A stretch of 64,000 bases of DNA from Eubacteriales bacterium. GTDB taxonomy: Bacteria > Bacillota > Clostridia > Saccharofermentanales > DTU023. Shown one piece after another: positions 1 through 8,525 of the stretch. The first letter of the stretch is position 1. Every line of letters begins with the position of its first letter. The stretch spans positions 1 to 64,000 of the forward strand of contig JAUNVR010000006.1 of the NCBI GenBank assembly GCA_030537595.1, in the 5' to 3' direction. The position numbers and the translations under genes were made by a program. Under the pieces are notes generated by a model, which saw nothing but the letters and a program-made list of their open reading frames with translations, was not told the origin of the DNA and ran no database searches.

Positions 1-474
1 CGGGGTTTCTGAGGGTTCGTTAGGCTGCTCTGGTAATTCATCTACATGTACGACCTCGAAATTTGGATGATCAGCCTCAACGCCTTCCGGTATGAAAACT
101 AACTTAACTGTGGTCTTTCCCTTTTCTAGTTTATTAGTAATTGCTGAAAACCCCCCCTCATATCTAAAGCCTTCGATCTGTGGAGGATTGTAAGAAATCT
201 CAGAACCAGTTGGAGCTAGAAAAGCCTTGTCAGCCAATTTGACATAAGAGCCAGTCGCCGTATCGAAATAAAAAATTTCAACTGTAAGCTGGCTAAACTC
301 ATCATTTTCATTTTCCGTAAAGCTTACAGGAGCATCATTCCACGCAAATGGCGGAGCTTCGGCTTGAACCCTTGCGCTATAATTCCCAGGTAAAAAGAGC
401 AGCGCTGAGATAAGAAATAAGAGGCAAAGACTTAAAGCCAAAATTCGATTTCGCCAGTGATTCAGCTGTTTCAT
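1..474 (-). CDS. N-terminal part of a secreted protein of unknown function (runs off the window)
   Basis: The frame is open from an ATG at 474 down to position 1 (158 codons) and continues beyond the window. A GGAGA ribosome binding site lies a few bases before the ATG. The first ~35 residues are a typical export signal: basic start (KQLNHWRNR), a long hydrophobic core (about residues 11-29), then a polar A-x-A-like cleavage region. The mature part is rich in acidic and aromatic residues and ends in a Pro/Glu-rich stretch (EQPNEPSETP), as in linkers of surface proteins. I do not recognise a family; the segment around FDTATGSYVKLAD is compatible with a beta-sandwich surface repeat, but this is a guess. 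Confidence 0.7.
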   Translation of the reverse strand, partial: MKQLNHWRNRILALSLCLLFLISALLFLPGNYSARVQAEAPPFAWNDAPVSFTENENDEFSQLTVEIFYFDTATGSYVKLADKAFLAPTGSEISYNPPQIEGFRYEGGFSAITNKLEKGKTTVKLVFIPEGVEADHPNFEVVHVDELPEQPNEPSETP

Positions 475-651
475 AGCTCAATCTCCTTTCATTCAGCAAG
501 GATTAAATGCTGAGGCAGATTGTATATATTATAGCCAAAATCTTCTTTTCAATCCTGTACTTAATGTGCAGAATTGTGACAGAAATTTGAATATCAAATT
601 ATTAAGCAAGATTTAAATTTCGAGTGTCAGCCTAGGCTCTGAGATTTAAAT

Positions 652-680
652 TTGACAAGTTTCAAAATATAAAGCATAAT
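652..680 (+). promoter_or_regulatory. Sigma-A type promoter of tRNA-Thr
   Basis: A consensus TTGACA (652-657) and CATAAT (675-680) are separated by exactly 17 bases, and the tRNA begins 8 bases after the -10 box. The flanking sequence is very A/T rich. Confidence 0.8.
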
Positions 681-688
681 ACCCTAGC

Positions 689-764
689 GCCTGAGTAGCT
701 CAGTAGGTAGAGCAGCTGATTTGTAATCAGCAGGTCGGGGGTTCAAATCCGTCCTCAGGCTCCA
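689..764 (+). tRNA. tRNA-Thr (anticodon TGT)
   Basis: A 76-base cloverleaf with a GCCTGAG/CTCAGGC acceptor stem, an anticodon stem GCTGA/TCAGC enclosing the loop TTTGTAA (anticodon TGT), the GTTCAAATC T loop, and an encoded 3' CCA. It has its own promoter and terminator and stands alone. Confidence 0.97.
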
Positions 765-769
765 TTAAT

Positions 770-807
770 AAAACCCTTGAAACAAAGCGTTTCAGGGGTT
801 TTATTTT
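770..807 (+). terminator. Intrinsic terminator of tRNA-Thr
   Basis: A long hairpin starts AAAACCCTTGAAAC and closes with GTTTCAGGGGTTTT, followed by ATTTT. It begins six bases after the CCA end of the tRNA. Confidence 0.85.
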
Positions 808-884
808 CTACGAATATTATGCGACCAGTGTTTTTCACTCAATTTTTTTGTCTTTGAATAAAGCAAGTCTCAAAATTTTAAATT

Positions 885-910
885 AAAAAAGGAGCCAGCT
901 GGCTCCTTTT
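885..910 (-). terminator. Intrinsic terminator of mscL
   Basis: A perfect palindrome GGAGCCAGCTGGCTCC (891-906) flanked by A and T runs, so it can terminate either strand. The nearest incoming gene is mscL on the minus strand, where the hairpin is followed by six T. Confidence 0.75.
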
Positions 911-947
911 CAATTGATTGCCAAAAGCTATATTAGCTCTAGAGCTT

Positions 948-1340
948 CTATTTCTTTGCGAGTAGATCTCTGATTTCAGTCAGTAGGCTCTCTTCTTTAC
1001 TCGGCTCTGCTACAGCCTCAGCTTTTTCAGTCTTCCGACGTAACTTATTCATTGCCTTAATCATGAAGAAAATTACCAGGGCAATAATCAGGAAGTTCAA
1101 AACAGTTTGAATGAAGCTACCATAGTTCAGACTAACAATTTCCTCTGGTGTCGCACCGGCTCGTAAAATAATTCTTTTTTCGGCCAGTCTACTTCCTCCA
1201 ACCAGTAAACTGATGAACGGCATAATAAAGTCGTTGACCAAACTATCTACGATTGCCTTGAAAGCCATGCCCATGATCAGGCCTACAGCCATATCTACGA
1301 CATTTCCTCTTTGAATAAATTCTTTAAACTCTTTCCACAT
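948..1340 (-). CDS. mscL: Large-conductance mechanosensitive channel MscL
   Basis: The product has 130 residues, the usual MscL length. It forms a homopentameric inner-membrane pore that opens under high membrane tension and releases solutes during hypo-osmotic shock. The N-terminal amphipathic helix (WKEFKEFIQRGN) and the Gly-rich first membrane helix beginning NVVDMAVGLIMGMAF are family hallmarks, followed by the PFI motif. The second membrane helix spans about residues 75-97 and the charged C-terminal bundle helix ends LLTEIRDLLAKK. An AAAGGAG site precedes the ATG. The gene appears monocistronic, with a terminator just downstream. Confidence 0.97.
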   Translation of the reverse strand: MWKEFKEFIQRGNVVDMAVGLIMGMAFKAIVDSLVNDFIMPFISLLVGGSRLAEKRIILRAGATPEEIVSLNYGSFIQTVLNFLIIALVIFFMIKAMNKLRRKTEKAEAVAEPSKEESLLTEIRDLLAKK

Positions 1341-1409
1341 ACTATGTCTCCTTTTTTTATCTATCTTCTAAAGCTAGTTTATAATCCTAGCTCAGATTTT
1401 CACTTTACA

Positions 1410-1442
1410 GACTAAGGAGCACCAGCGTGGTGCTCCTTAGTC
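1410..1442 (-). terminator. Perfect 15-bp hairpin, probable terminator or mRNA end-stabiliser
   Basis: An inverted repeat with arms GACTAAGGAGCACCA and TGGTGCTCCTTAGTC and a 3-base loop (GCG). It lies between the end of the large minus-strand gene (stop at 1479) and the start of mscL. Neither side has a T tract, so it is not a textbook intrinsic terminator; it may instead be an end-protecting structure. Confidence 0.6.
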
Positions 1443-1478
1443 ATTATCACACTCTTCATTTAGACTCCGTGCGCTAAT

Positions 1479-3512
1479 TTAACCGTTGTTGTCATTCTGA
1501 TCGCCAGTCTGGTCGTCGTTTTGATCGCCAGTCTGATTCTCATCTTGGTTGAAGTCAGTGTTGTCAGGATTGTTATCCGCTGGCGGATTAGCTTCCTTGG
1601 CTTCTCTGACCTTCTGGACTCCAGCGTCATATTCTTCCTTAATCTCAGGTATATCCATCCATGAGTCGAGAATTTTGAAGGGACCTGACTCAGAAGCAGG
1701 GACTTTCCATGCTGAACCCGCAGGCATCGGGCTGTCCATCTCTGGTAGGGTCGGATTGTAACGCTTTAAGAATTCGTAGTAAATCTGATCGTCCTTACCA
1801 TAAATTGAGTTTAGGAACTGACGTGGTGTTTCATTCGGATCTGAATAGAAAGTGAGTTCAAAGAGATCTTCAACATCCTTATTCTCCTGCGGCTCCGGAC
1901 GCTGCTGTTCAGGTATCGGTTGAACCTGCGGCGGCTGCTTTTCCTCTGAGGGTTTGACGACCTCTTGGAGCTCGGTAGTCTGAGCTGTCGTTTCGTTCTC
2001 TTTATTCTTATCTTTACCACTCAAGAACTTACGCCCTAAGAAGAATATTGCTAAGAGTAGGATTAGCGCGATGACGCCGAGGATGATTAAGCGCTTAGTT
2101 TTCTCGCGCTTCTCATAGTCGTAGTCATCATAGTATTCATCGTAATACTCATCGCCATAACCGTCGTCATAGCCATCACCATAATCATCGGAATAGCCGT
2201 CATCATAGTAACCGTCATTATAATCATCATAGCCAGCATAAGTTTCACCATAGTCGGCTCCACCGTAGTCCTGGCCGGAGTAATCTGGGTCAGCGTAGTC
2301 ACCGTCCGCGTAGTTTGCTCCGTAATCTCCATGATAGCTATCGTCATAATTTTCACTGTAGTCTTCTGTGTAGTCATCCGCATATTCATCGGCAGCATAA
2401 TTCTGCGTCTGATAGTCGGGGCTAAACTGACTGTCTGATTCCTGATAGGCATCGTGTTCCGTGTAATCCGCATATTGATCGTCAGCATAATCCGCTGGCG
2501 GTGCAAATGCGGAATCATCATATTCAGTATTCTTCGCTACCGACCACGTGCCCGTGTCATGCTGATTATTATCATGTCTGTTACGGTCACCGTAGTTGTC
2601 ATTCCGTTTCATATTGTTTCTATTATCCTCCACGTTGTGGCTTTGGCCTTGTCCCGACTCTGACCGCTTCAATTCTTGCGGCGTGGGAGTTGAACCTGTG
2701 TTGAAGAGGCCGAGGTTTAAGCGGCCGGTCTTCGACTGTAAATTAACATCTTCAACGAAAGCTAGCAAGACTTGAAGTGAAACAGTAGGTGCCTTCGCTG
2801 CAGCAGCAGTCATTATTTGCTGTGCTGCTTCCATCTGATCCTCAGCTTCAAACAGCAGCCGGAGAAGCTCTCGTTGGCCAAGAGCCTCCAGTAATTCCCG
2901 ATTACATAAGATTACGCAATCGTTAGGTTTAACCTGCGCAATATTGGAGTATCGGATAGTACCAGCCACCCCTGCTGCGTAGTCATTGATACCTTCGATT
3001 GGGTTTCCATTATAATCGATAGCTTCTAATTGAAAGTCACTCTCAGTTAGAGGGTATAGTACATCGCCACGGTATAGTAAGGCGCAACCGGCCGTAGTGG
3101 TTACCGCAGCTATCTCACCTTCTTTAAGCAAAATGCCTGAGAACCAGGATTGTCTAACCCCATCCCTGGCCAAGGTTGCCCTACCTGTAACGTCCACGGC
3201 GACATCAGCTAAGTCATTAATCTGCTCGTCGATGTTTTTTGCGCTGCCGCGAACTTCGTTGTTCAGTTTTTCCAGAGCCGGAGCAAAAGACATATCTGCG
3301 GTTGCTTTCTGCTCATCCTTCGGGTGAGCAAATATACCGTAGAAAAAACCTCTATCTTCACGTACTGTAGTCATATCTACAGCGCGTGATTCACGCCGAC
3401 TCGGGAAGCGGCCATCCAGAAAATATGAATCTATAACAGCATCGTCTGGATGATAACGAGCATTAATTGTGCTGGCAATCCGCGTTCGTGCATAGCGGGG
3501 TACTTTAGCCAT
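1479..3512 (-). CDS. Membrane protein: degenerate PP2C-like domain, Tyr/Asp-rich linker, one membrane helix, LysM-like C-terminal domain
   Basis: The product has 677 residues and an AGGAGG site before the ATG. Residues 45-258 follow the order of a PP2C Ser/Thr phosphatase: an ED-RGFFYGIFA strand, AGCALLYRGD-LYPLTESD, then NDCVILCNRELLEAL and an alpha-helical end. The metal-binding Asp residues expected at DGHGG, SDGL and DN are not present (NREL replaces SDGL), so I infer a non-catalytic pseudophosphatase. Residues ~340-466 are an acidic linker dominated by Tyr, Asp and Gly. A membrane helix (about 473-493, RLIILGVIALILLL) follows a KREKTKR stop-transfer signal. Outside are a Pro/Gln/Glu-rich spacer, a domain (about 548-606) resembling LysM (DDQIYYEFLKRYNPTLP, MPAGSAWKVP), and an Asn/Asp/Gln tail. 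Family assignment is by eye; the architecture may link a cytoplasmic signalling domain to the cell wall. Confidence 0.7.
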   Translation of the reverse strand: MAKVPRYARTRIASTINARYHPDDAVIDSYFLDGRFPSRRESRAVDMTTVREDRGFFYGIFAHPKDEQKATADMSFAPALEKLNNEVRGSAKNIDEQINDLADVAVDVTGRATLARDGVRQSWFSGILLKEGEIAAVTTTAGCALLYRGDVLYPLTESDFQLEAIDYNGNPIEGINDYAAGVAGTIRYSNIAQVKPNDCVILCNRELLEALGQRELLRLLFEAEDQMEAAQQIMTAAAAKAPTVSLQVLLAFVEDVNLQSKTGRLNLGLFNTGSTPTPQELKRSESGQGQSHNVEDNRNNMKRNDNYGDRNRHDNNQHDTGTWSVAKNTEYDDSAFAPPADYADDQYADYTEHDAYQESDSQFSPDYQTQNYAADEYADDYTEDYSENYDDSYHGDYGANYADGDYADPDYSGQDYGGADYGETYAGYDDYNDGYYDDGYSDDYGDGYDDGYGDEYYDEYYDDYDYEKREKTKRLIILGVIALILLLAIFFLGRKFLSGKDKNKENETTAQTTELQEVVKPSEEKQPPQVQPIPEQQRPEPQENKDVEDLFELTFYSDPNETPRQFLNSIYGKDDQIYYEFLKRYNPTLPEMDSPMPAGSAWKVPASESGPFKILDSWMDIPEIKEEYDAGVQKVREAKEANPPADNNPDNTDFNQDENQTGDQNDDQTGDQNDNNG
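2115..2495 (-). repeat. In-frame Tyr/Asp/Gly-rich degenerate repeat tract
   Basis: Codons ~340-466 of the large membrane protein repeat short units such as DYADDQYADY and DDGYGDEYYDEYY. On the plus strand this shows as recurrent TCATCATAG, TCGTCATA and GTAGTC words. It encodes a highly acidic low-complexity linker next to the membrane helix. Confidence 0.8.
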
Positions 3513-3638
3513 ATCCTGCCTCCTAAGTAATTAATTGAATTCTTATTTACTAATTGTATCATAGAAAATCGACTTTCTTTGTCAATCTCCTTACGTTATT
3601 GAAATATTTCTGTATCATAATTCAGTCTATTTCTAAGC

Positions 3639-4433
3639 TTAGGCCCTGCCTAAAAGCCGATAATAATCGCTCTCTTCGTTTAACTTACTCCGCAGATAAA
3701 ACTCTGCCAGCTTCAAATCAGCGTAGGTGGTAATCTTCAGATTATCGCGCGAACCTTGGACCAATCTAACCGGATAACCAATGGCCTCTAAGAGAGCCAA
3801 ATCATCCGTATAAAGCTTTGCTTCATGGCGAGCCGCCTTTGCAGCCACTGCCAAAATCTTCAAGGGGGCACCTTGTGGTGTCTGCATCAGAAAGCATTCC
3901 TCTCGCGGGATCACTCGCGTGCGTTCTGGATCGGTTTTAGAGTAGCGCCGAATTGTGTCATAAACAGGAGTACAGAGTCCCGCGCCACAGCGCTCCTTGC
4001 TTAACTGCGAGATCACCTTTTCCAAATCCGCTAAAGAGAGCAAAGGACGAGCACCGTCATGAATTAGGATTAGAGCCTTTTCTGGCTCATCGACAATCCC
4101 AGATAGATAAGAAATCGCATTAAAAACAGACTCCTGACGTGTCTCTCCACCGCTAATAATATCAATCAGTTTCGGGTGTTCCGCTGTGCGAAGCAGCGCT
4201 TGCAATTGACGAATATCCTGGGGATTTGCAACTACTATATAGCCATCGACCTGAGCACTTGCGGCGAAGGCTGCTAAGGACCATTCAATCACTAGGCGGC
4301 CAGCTAATTTACTAGTAATTTTACTGGGCTCTGCTTGTTCAGGCTCAGCCCCCGACTTAAAGCGCTCGGAAGAACCTCCGGCGGCAATTATCCCGTAAAC
4401 CTTTACCGGTTGCCTAGCTTCTGAATTTAGCAT
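3639..4433 (-). CDS. ispD: 2-C-methyl-D-erythritol 4-phosphate cytidylyltransferase IspD
   Basis: IspD transfers CMP from CTP to methylerythritol 4-phosphate in the non-mevalonate isoprenoid pathway. The CTP-binding loop reads IIAAGGSSERF near the N-terminus; IHDGARPLLS and the Arg/Gln-containing PREECFLMQTPQ segment match the active site, and DDLALLEAIGYPVRLVQGS the family's C-terminal motif. Between the CTP loop and the conserved Lys there is an extra Glu/Pro-rich loop (about 13 residues). The ATG at 4433 is 8 bases after GGAGG; a GTG one codon earlier is possible but less well spaced. It follows radA after 22 bases, so the two are probably co-transcribed. The next pathway enzyme in this window, ispF, is 31 kb away, whereas ispD and ispF often sit together. 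Confidence 0.93.
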   Translation of the reverse strand: MLNSEARQPVKVYGIIAAGGSSERFKSGAEPEQAEPSKITSKLAGRLVIEWSLAAFAASAQVDGYIVVANPQDIRQLQALLRTAEHPKLIDIISGGETRQESVFNAISYLSGIVDEPEKALILIHDGARPLLSLADLEKVISQLSKERCGAGLCTPVYDTIRRYSKTDPERTRVIPREECFLMQTPQGAPLKILAVAAKAARHEAKLYTDDLALLEAIGYPVRLVQGSRDNLKITTYADLKLAEFYLRSKLNEESDYYRLLGRA

Positions 4434-4455
4434 CACTCTTACCTCCTAGAGTCCT

Positions 4456-5850
4456 TTAGGGAAACATCCAATCAATCGCTTCACTCAGCAAGCTGGCGTA
4501 GAAAAATTCCGGATTCTCCTTTAGTTTCAATTTTGCCAGCATTGACTCACTTTGACTAGGTACGATAAACCTTCTAAAGCCTAATTTCAAAGCTTCCATC
4601 ACCCGCTTATCCAAATCTGGAACTCGTCTCAGTTCTCCGGCCAAACCCAGCTCGCCTAAGATAATTAGATTTTGCGGTAAGGCTTTGCGTTCCAACGACG
4701 AGAGGGCCGCTGCAACTACCGCTAAATCAGCAGACCTTTCACGTAAGCGTAAACCCCCAGTGACATTTAGATACACATCATGGAGGGCCAGATTGACTTC
4801 TGTACTATGGGCTAAGAGCGCAAGCAATAAGCTAAGTCGATTGCGCTCGAAACCCTCGGTCATCCTGAGCGCTTGCTGGTAGTTACTCGGGCTAACTAAA
4901 GCCTGAATTTCCATGACCATCGGTCGACTGCCCTCCAGGCCCACGGTGAGTGCTGTACCTGGGACATCCTGAGGCCGCCCTGCGAGAAGTTGGGCTGAGG
5001 GATTGGCTAAGGAATGTAAGCCCTTATCATCTAGGTCAAAAATACCCAGCTCGTCAACCGAGCCAAAACGATTCTTATGCGCTCTAAGCAGGCGGTAATA
5101 TGAGTCTTTCTCACCTTCGAAATAGAGCACTGTGTCCACCATATGCTCGAGTATCCTCGGTCCAGCAATTTGTCCATCTTTGGTCACATGGCCGGCGATA
5201 ATCATGCAAATATTTTCTGCCTTGGCAAGGCGGAGCAAGGCCGCCGTAACCTCCCGCAATTGGCTTGCAGAACCTGGGGCAGAGGTTAAATCAGCTGAGT
5301 ATAGGGTCTGGATTGAGTCGATCAGGCAAAACTCTGGTTTGAGCTTCTCCACAGCTCGCGCAAAATCAGCTAAATCGGTGGACGCTAGTAATTTAACCTG
5401 CTGCGCAGGAATGCCTAAACGATCTGCCCTGAGTTTAATTTGGCCAGGAGATTCTTCGCCGGAGACGTAGAGTACTGAACCCGGCTTCTGCTCCTCAAGT
5501 TGATTTAAGATTTGCAATAAGAGGGTTGACTTCCCGACACCAGGCTCACCACCGAGTAAAATCAGTGAACCTGGGACCAGGCCACCACCTAAAACCAGGT
5601 CTAATTCGCTAATTCCGGTCTCTATCTTAGTCACCTCTCGCGCATCGACCTCGGCTAAATCTAAAACATCATCCGCCGCTAAATCTAACCAAGCCCCTGA
5701 GCTACGGGAGTTCTTTTTTTGCTTCTTTTCTTTTTCTTGCTGCGGTGCCTCGGCAAAACTATTCCATACGCCACAGGCCGGACACTTCCCGAGCCAACCA
5801 CGACTCTCGTATCCACATTCAGTACAAAAGAATAAATTTCCGGCCATCAT
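4456..5850 (-). CDS. radA: DNA repair protein RadA (Sms)
   Basis: RadA is a RecA-like, DnaB-shaped ATPase that promotes branch migration during recombinational repair. It has the expected three parts in 464 residues: a zinc finger (C9-x2-C12, C23-x2-C26), a RecA core with the Walker A loop GGEPGVGKST and the RadA-specific KNRFG motif (RAHKNRFGSVDELG), and a Lon-protease-like C-terminal domain (about 290-464). A charged Lys/Glu/Gln stretch separates finger and core. Two adjacent ATGs (5850 and 5847) follow an AAGGGG site; either could be used. It lies immediately downstream of tRNA-Ala but beyond that tRNA's terminator, and leads into ispD. Confidence 0.96.
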   Translation of the reverse strand: MMAGNLFFCTECGYESRGWLGKCPACGVWNSFAEAPQQEKEKKQKKNSRSSGAWLDLAADDVLDLAEVDAREVTKIETGISELDLVLGGGLVPGSLILLGGEPGVGKSTLLLQILNQLEEQKPGSVLYVSGEESPGQIKLRADRLGIPAQQVKLLASTDLADFARAVEKLKPEFCLIDSIQTLYSADLTSAPGSASQLREVTAALLRLAKAENICMIIAGHVTKDGQIAGPRILEHMVDTVLYFEGEKDSYYRLLRAHKNRFGSVDELGIFDLDDKGLHSLANPSAQLLAGRPQDVPGTALTVGLEGSRPMVMEIQALVSPSNYQQALRMTEGFERNRLSLLLALLAHSTEVNLALHDVYLNVTGGLRLRERSADLAVVAAALSSLERKALPQNLIILGELGLAGELRRVPDLDKRVMEALKLGFRRFIVPSQSESMLAKLKLKENPEFFYASLLSEAIDWMFP

Positions 5851-5880
5851 AACCCCTTTTCAAACTCGGCTGAGCTTTTG

Positions 5881-5920
5881 AAAAAAATACAGCCCTTAAT
5901 CGAACGCGATTAAGGGCTGT
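5881..5920 (-). terminator. Intrinsic terminator of tRNA-Ala
   Basis: On the minus strand the tRNA's final CCA runs straight into a 14-bp stem (ACAGCCCTTAATCG, 4-base loop, CGATTAAGGGCTGT), followed by A and seven T (plus-strand A run 5881-5887). Confidence 0.9.
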
Positions 5921-5995
5921 GGTGGAGATAATGGGATTCGAACCCATGGCCTCTGCCATGCGAAGGCAGCGCTCTCCCAGCTGAGCTATATCCCC
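5920..5995 (-). tRNA. tRNA-Ala (anticodon CGC)
   Basis: A 76-base cloverleaf with acceptor GGGGATA/TATCTCC including the G3:U70 wobble pair that identifies alanine tRNAs, D arm AGCTCAGCTGGGAGAGC, anticodon stem CTGCC/GGCAG enclosing TTCGCAT (anticodon CGC), T loop TTCGAAT and encoded CCA. A strong terminator follows at once. Confidence 0.97.
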
Positions 5996-6119
5996 ATCTT
6001 GCTGTAACTGCAGATTGTTCCTGCAAAGTACTGTCATATCATAATGACTCCAGGAGTAAAAATCAAGCAGTCAAACTAAGTCAAACTGAGCCCTTTTTCT
6101 CCGCTTTGAGAAAGCAAAT

Positions 6120-6449
6120 TTAATTGCGGCTAAAAAAGCGTGCACCTTCTTGGGGTGGGAAAAAGAAACAAAGCCAGATGCACTCAGTACTGCTCTTAGT
6201 CACGCGATGCTTATAGCCAGCTGGCAGGTACAGTAATTCACCCGTTTTTAATTCCAGTAAACGACCGTCGGCATCCTCGATTATAGCCTCCCCCTGGACT
6301 AAATAGACCAGCTCATCTTCTTCCTGTTCAAAGAATTCAGTGCTTTGCCCATTGGAAGCAATGCGCTCAACTCGAAGAATCGGGCTGTGGAAGAGATGGT
6401 CTACCACCTCCTCTTGCTCACTAAAGCGCAATTTATCAAAAACATTCAT
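6120..6449 (-). CDS. Small cupin-domain protein
   Basis: A 109-residue single-domain beta-barrel protein of the cupin superfamily. The first cupin motif is degenerate (about EQEEDELVYLVQGEA), followed by a Gly turn (LKTGELLYLPAGYKHRV) that supplies the second-motif His. Cupins of this size bind metals or small ligands, or act as isomerases; the substrate is not predictable. The start is the ATG at 6449, 5 bases after GGAGG; a GTG at 6455 overlaps that binding site and is unlikely. It is divergent from selB with about 80 bases between them, so promoter regions are shared. A link to selenium metabolism is suggested only by position. Confidence 0.75.
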   Translation of the reverse strand: MNVFDKLRFSEQEEVVDHLFHSPILRVERIASNGQSTEFFEQEEDELVYLVQGEAIIEDADGRLLELKTGELLYLPAGYKHRVTKSSTECIWLCFFFPPQEGARFFSRN

Positions 6450-6532
6450 ACGCACCTCCGTTGATTCTCCTAGCTATGTTAAGATTAAGCCTGTGGTTAA
6501 GCCCATCAGAATTAATTAGGAGAGGCCTTCTC

Positions 6533-8509
6533 ATGAATAATATCATTATTGGCACAGCAGGTCACGTAGACCATGGTAAGAGCTCTTTGATCCGCGCCCT
6601 GACCGGGGTGGAGACCGACCGTTTGGCAGAGGAGAAGAAGCGCGGCATCACGATTGAACTGGGCTTTGCCTGGCTCGACTTGCCCGATGGTGGGCGCGCC
6701 GGAATTATTGACGTCCCTGGCCACGAGCGCTTTATCAGCAATATGCTGGCTGGAGCCGGCGGCATGGACTTAGCCTTATTGATTGTTGCCGCTGACGAAG
6801 GAGTTATGCCACAGACTAGAGAACACTTGGAAATTCTCTCCCTGCTTGGCGTCCCTCAAGGTATTATCGTCATTAATAAAGCTGATTTAGTCGATTCCGA
6901 GTGGCTCGAATTAGTTAGTGAAGATGTCCGCGAAAACTGCGTCGGAACCTTTCTCGAAAATGCCCCTCTCTACCAAGTTTCTGCCCAGACTGGCGCAGGC
7001 ATAGAAGAGTTGCGCGAGGCAATTTTCCAGGAACTTTCTCAAATCAAAGAAAAGAATCCAGACCTGCCCTTCCGCTTGCCGATCGATCGCGCCTTTGCCA
7101 AAGACGGCTTCGGCCTAGTCGTGACTGGAACCTGTCTTGAAGGCAGAGTTCAAAAAGGCGAAGAGCTCAGCCTCTATCCTGAAGCCGCTAAGCTGAAGGT
7201 GCGCTCAATCCAGGTCCATGGTCGAGAAGCTGAGCTGGGACAGGCCGGCCAACGCCTGGCAATTAATCTCGTGGGCGAGGCCAAAACCCAGGTCAGCCGT
7301 GGCAAGTGTCTAGCTCGCCTAGACTCCCTGATACCTACAGAGTATCTGGAGGTTCAAGTCTCAGTCTTACCATCATCAAAGTATTCAATTAAGACTGAAT
7401 CGAGACTCCATCTGCATCTGGGTGCTAGTGAGCAGCTTTGCCGAATCATCCTTTACGGCAAAAAAGAACTAAATCCCGGCGAGACTGCTGTCGCTCGTTT
7501 AAACCTCAGCGAAGCCATAGTTGCCAAGTACCAGGATCCCTTTGTCCTGCGCTTCTACTCACCGCTTTCTACAATCGCTGGCGGTCAAGTCCTCGACCCC
7601 TTTCCGCCAAAGCAGAGCCTCAGCGCGAAAGCCCGTGTTGAATTCTTGAATGCCTGGCAGGAAGCCTCAGATAAAGAACGTCTAGCCCTCGCAATAGACA
7701 GCCAAAGCCGTCACTACTACAAGTTAAAAACAGCTGTACTACGAGCGGGACTGGATGCAGTAAAAGAAACTGAGCTAGCTCAGTTAGTCGCTGAATTAAG
7801 TAGTGAAAAAAGGATTTATGAATTAAGTCCAAATCTTTACGTCTCAGCTGCCTTCCTCGAAAAAATGGGCCAAAGTGCCCAGGCTATCTTTGCCGAATAC
7901 CATCAAGCCCAGCCCCTCAGAGCAGGCATGCGTAGAGAGGAAGCTCGCAGTCGCATCGCCCCTAAGGTCGGACTCGAAATCCAGGATGGTCTTTTGAATG
8001 CATTAACTGAACTTAAATACCTAAAAAACATAGATAAGCTAGTCGCAGATTATAACTTTAGTCCTCAACGCTCCCCCGCTGTAAGCGCGTTTGAAAGCCA
8101 TATTCTAAAGGCCTACGAAGCCGCAGGCTTTGAACCCTTCGTCCGAGAAGAAGTCGAAGCTAAGTTGATTACAGACCGTAACGCAGCCGAATTTGCAGCT
8201 CTAAAACAAGAGCTCACAGCAAAGGGCCAAAAGGAGAGTTCTAATAGTGAAATCCTCGATTTACTCTTAGAAGATTTAATTGAGCAGGGTGAATTGATTA
8301 GATTGAATTCAGAACTTTTAATTTCAGCTACTTATTACAATCAGGCGAAAGAGATTGTCCGCTCTACTATCGAGGCTGAAGGTGCATTACGTCTAGCAGA
8401 TTTCCGTGACCAGATTAAGAGCAGCCGCAAGTATGCAGTCGCCATTCTCGAAAAGATGGATAAAGATAAGCTGACCAAGCTACGTGGTGACTTACGCTTC
8501 TTAATCTAA
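6533..8509 (+). CDS. selB: Selenocysteine-specific elongation factor SelB
   Basis: SelB is the EF-Tu-like GTPase that brings Sec-tRNA(Sec) to UGA codons followed by a SECIS hairpin. The start is the ATG at 6533 after a TTAGGAGAGG site, giving 658 residues starting MNNIIIGTAGHVDHGKSS. G motifs are GHVDHGKSS (G1), the EKKRGITIELGF switch, DVPGHERF (G3) and NKAD (G4). After the EF-Tu-like domains 2-3 and the SelB-specific domain comes a winged-helix C-terminal region (about residues 380-658) that binds the SECIS RNA. It is the only plus-strand protein gene of the selenium island and ends 16 bases from the convergent selA stop. It is needed to read grdA, grdB and selD in this window. Confidence 0.97.
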   Translation: MNNIIIGTAGHVDHGKSSLIRALTGVETDRLAEEKKRGITIELGFAWLDLPDGGRAGIIDVPGHERFISNMLAGAGGMDLALLIVAADEGVMPQTREHLEILSLLGVPQGIIVINKADLVDSEWLELVSEDVRENCVGTFLENAPLYQVSAQTGAGIEELREAIFQELSQIKEKNPDLPFRLPIDRAFAKDGFGLVVTGTCLEGRVQKGEELSLYPEAAKLKVRSIQVHGREAELGQAGQRLAINLVGEAKTQVSRGKCLARLDSLIPTEYLEVQVSVLPSSKYSIKTESRLHLHLGASEQLCRIILYGKKELNPGETAVARLNLSEAIVAKYQDPFVLRFYSPLSTIAGGQVLDPFPPKQSLSAKARVEFLNAWQEASDKERLALAIDSQSRHYYKLKTAVLRAGLDAVKETELAQLVAELSSEKRIYELSPNLYVSAAFLEKMGQSAQAIFAEYHQAQPLRAGMRREEARSRIAPKVGLEIQDGLLNALTELKYLKNIDKLVADYNFSPQRSPAVSAFESHILKAYEAAGFEPFVREEVEAKLITDRNAAEFAALKQELTAKGQKESSNSEILDLLLEDLIEQGELIRLNSELLISATYYNQAKEIVRSTIEAEGALRLADFRDQIKSSRKYAVAILEKMDKDKLTKLRGDLRFLI

Positions 8510-8525
8510 GCTTAGAGCGATTGAT

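Noticed and set aside
2087-2521. 144-codon Met/Thr-rich frame on the minus strand
   Set aside because: It is an out-of-frame shadow of the Tyr/Asp repeat tract; its composition comes from repeated GATGAC-type codons and it has no binding site.
6461-6532. Longer selB start (24 extra codons)
   Set aside because: The extension includes the ribosome binding site and lacks SelB homology; the ATG at 6533 opens with the typical NNIIIGTAGHVDHGK.
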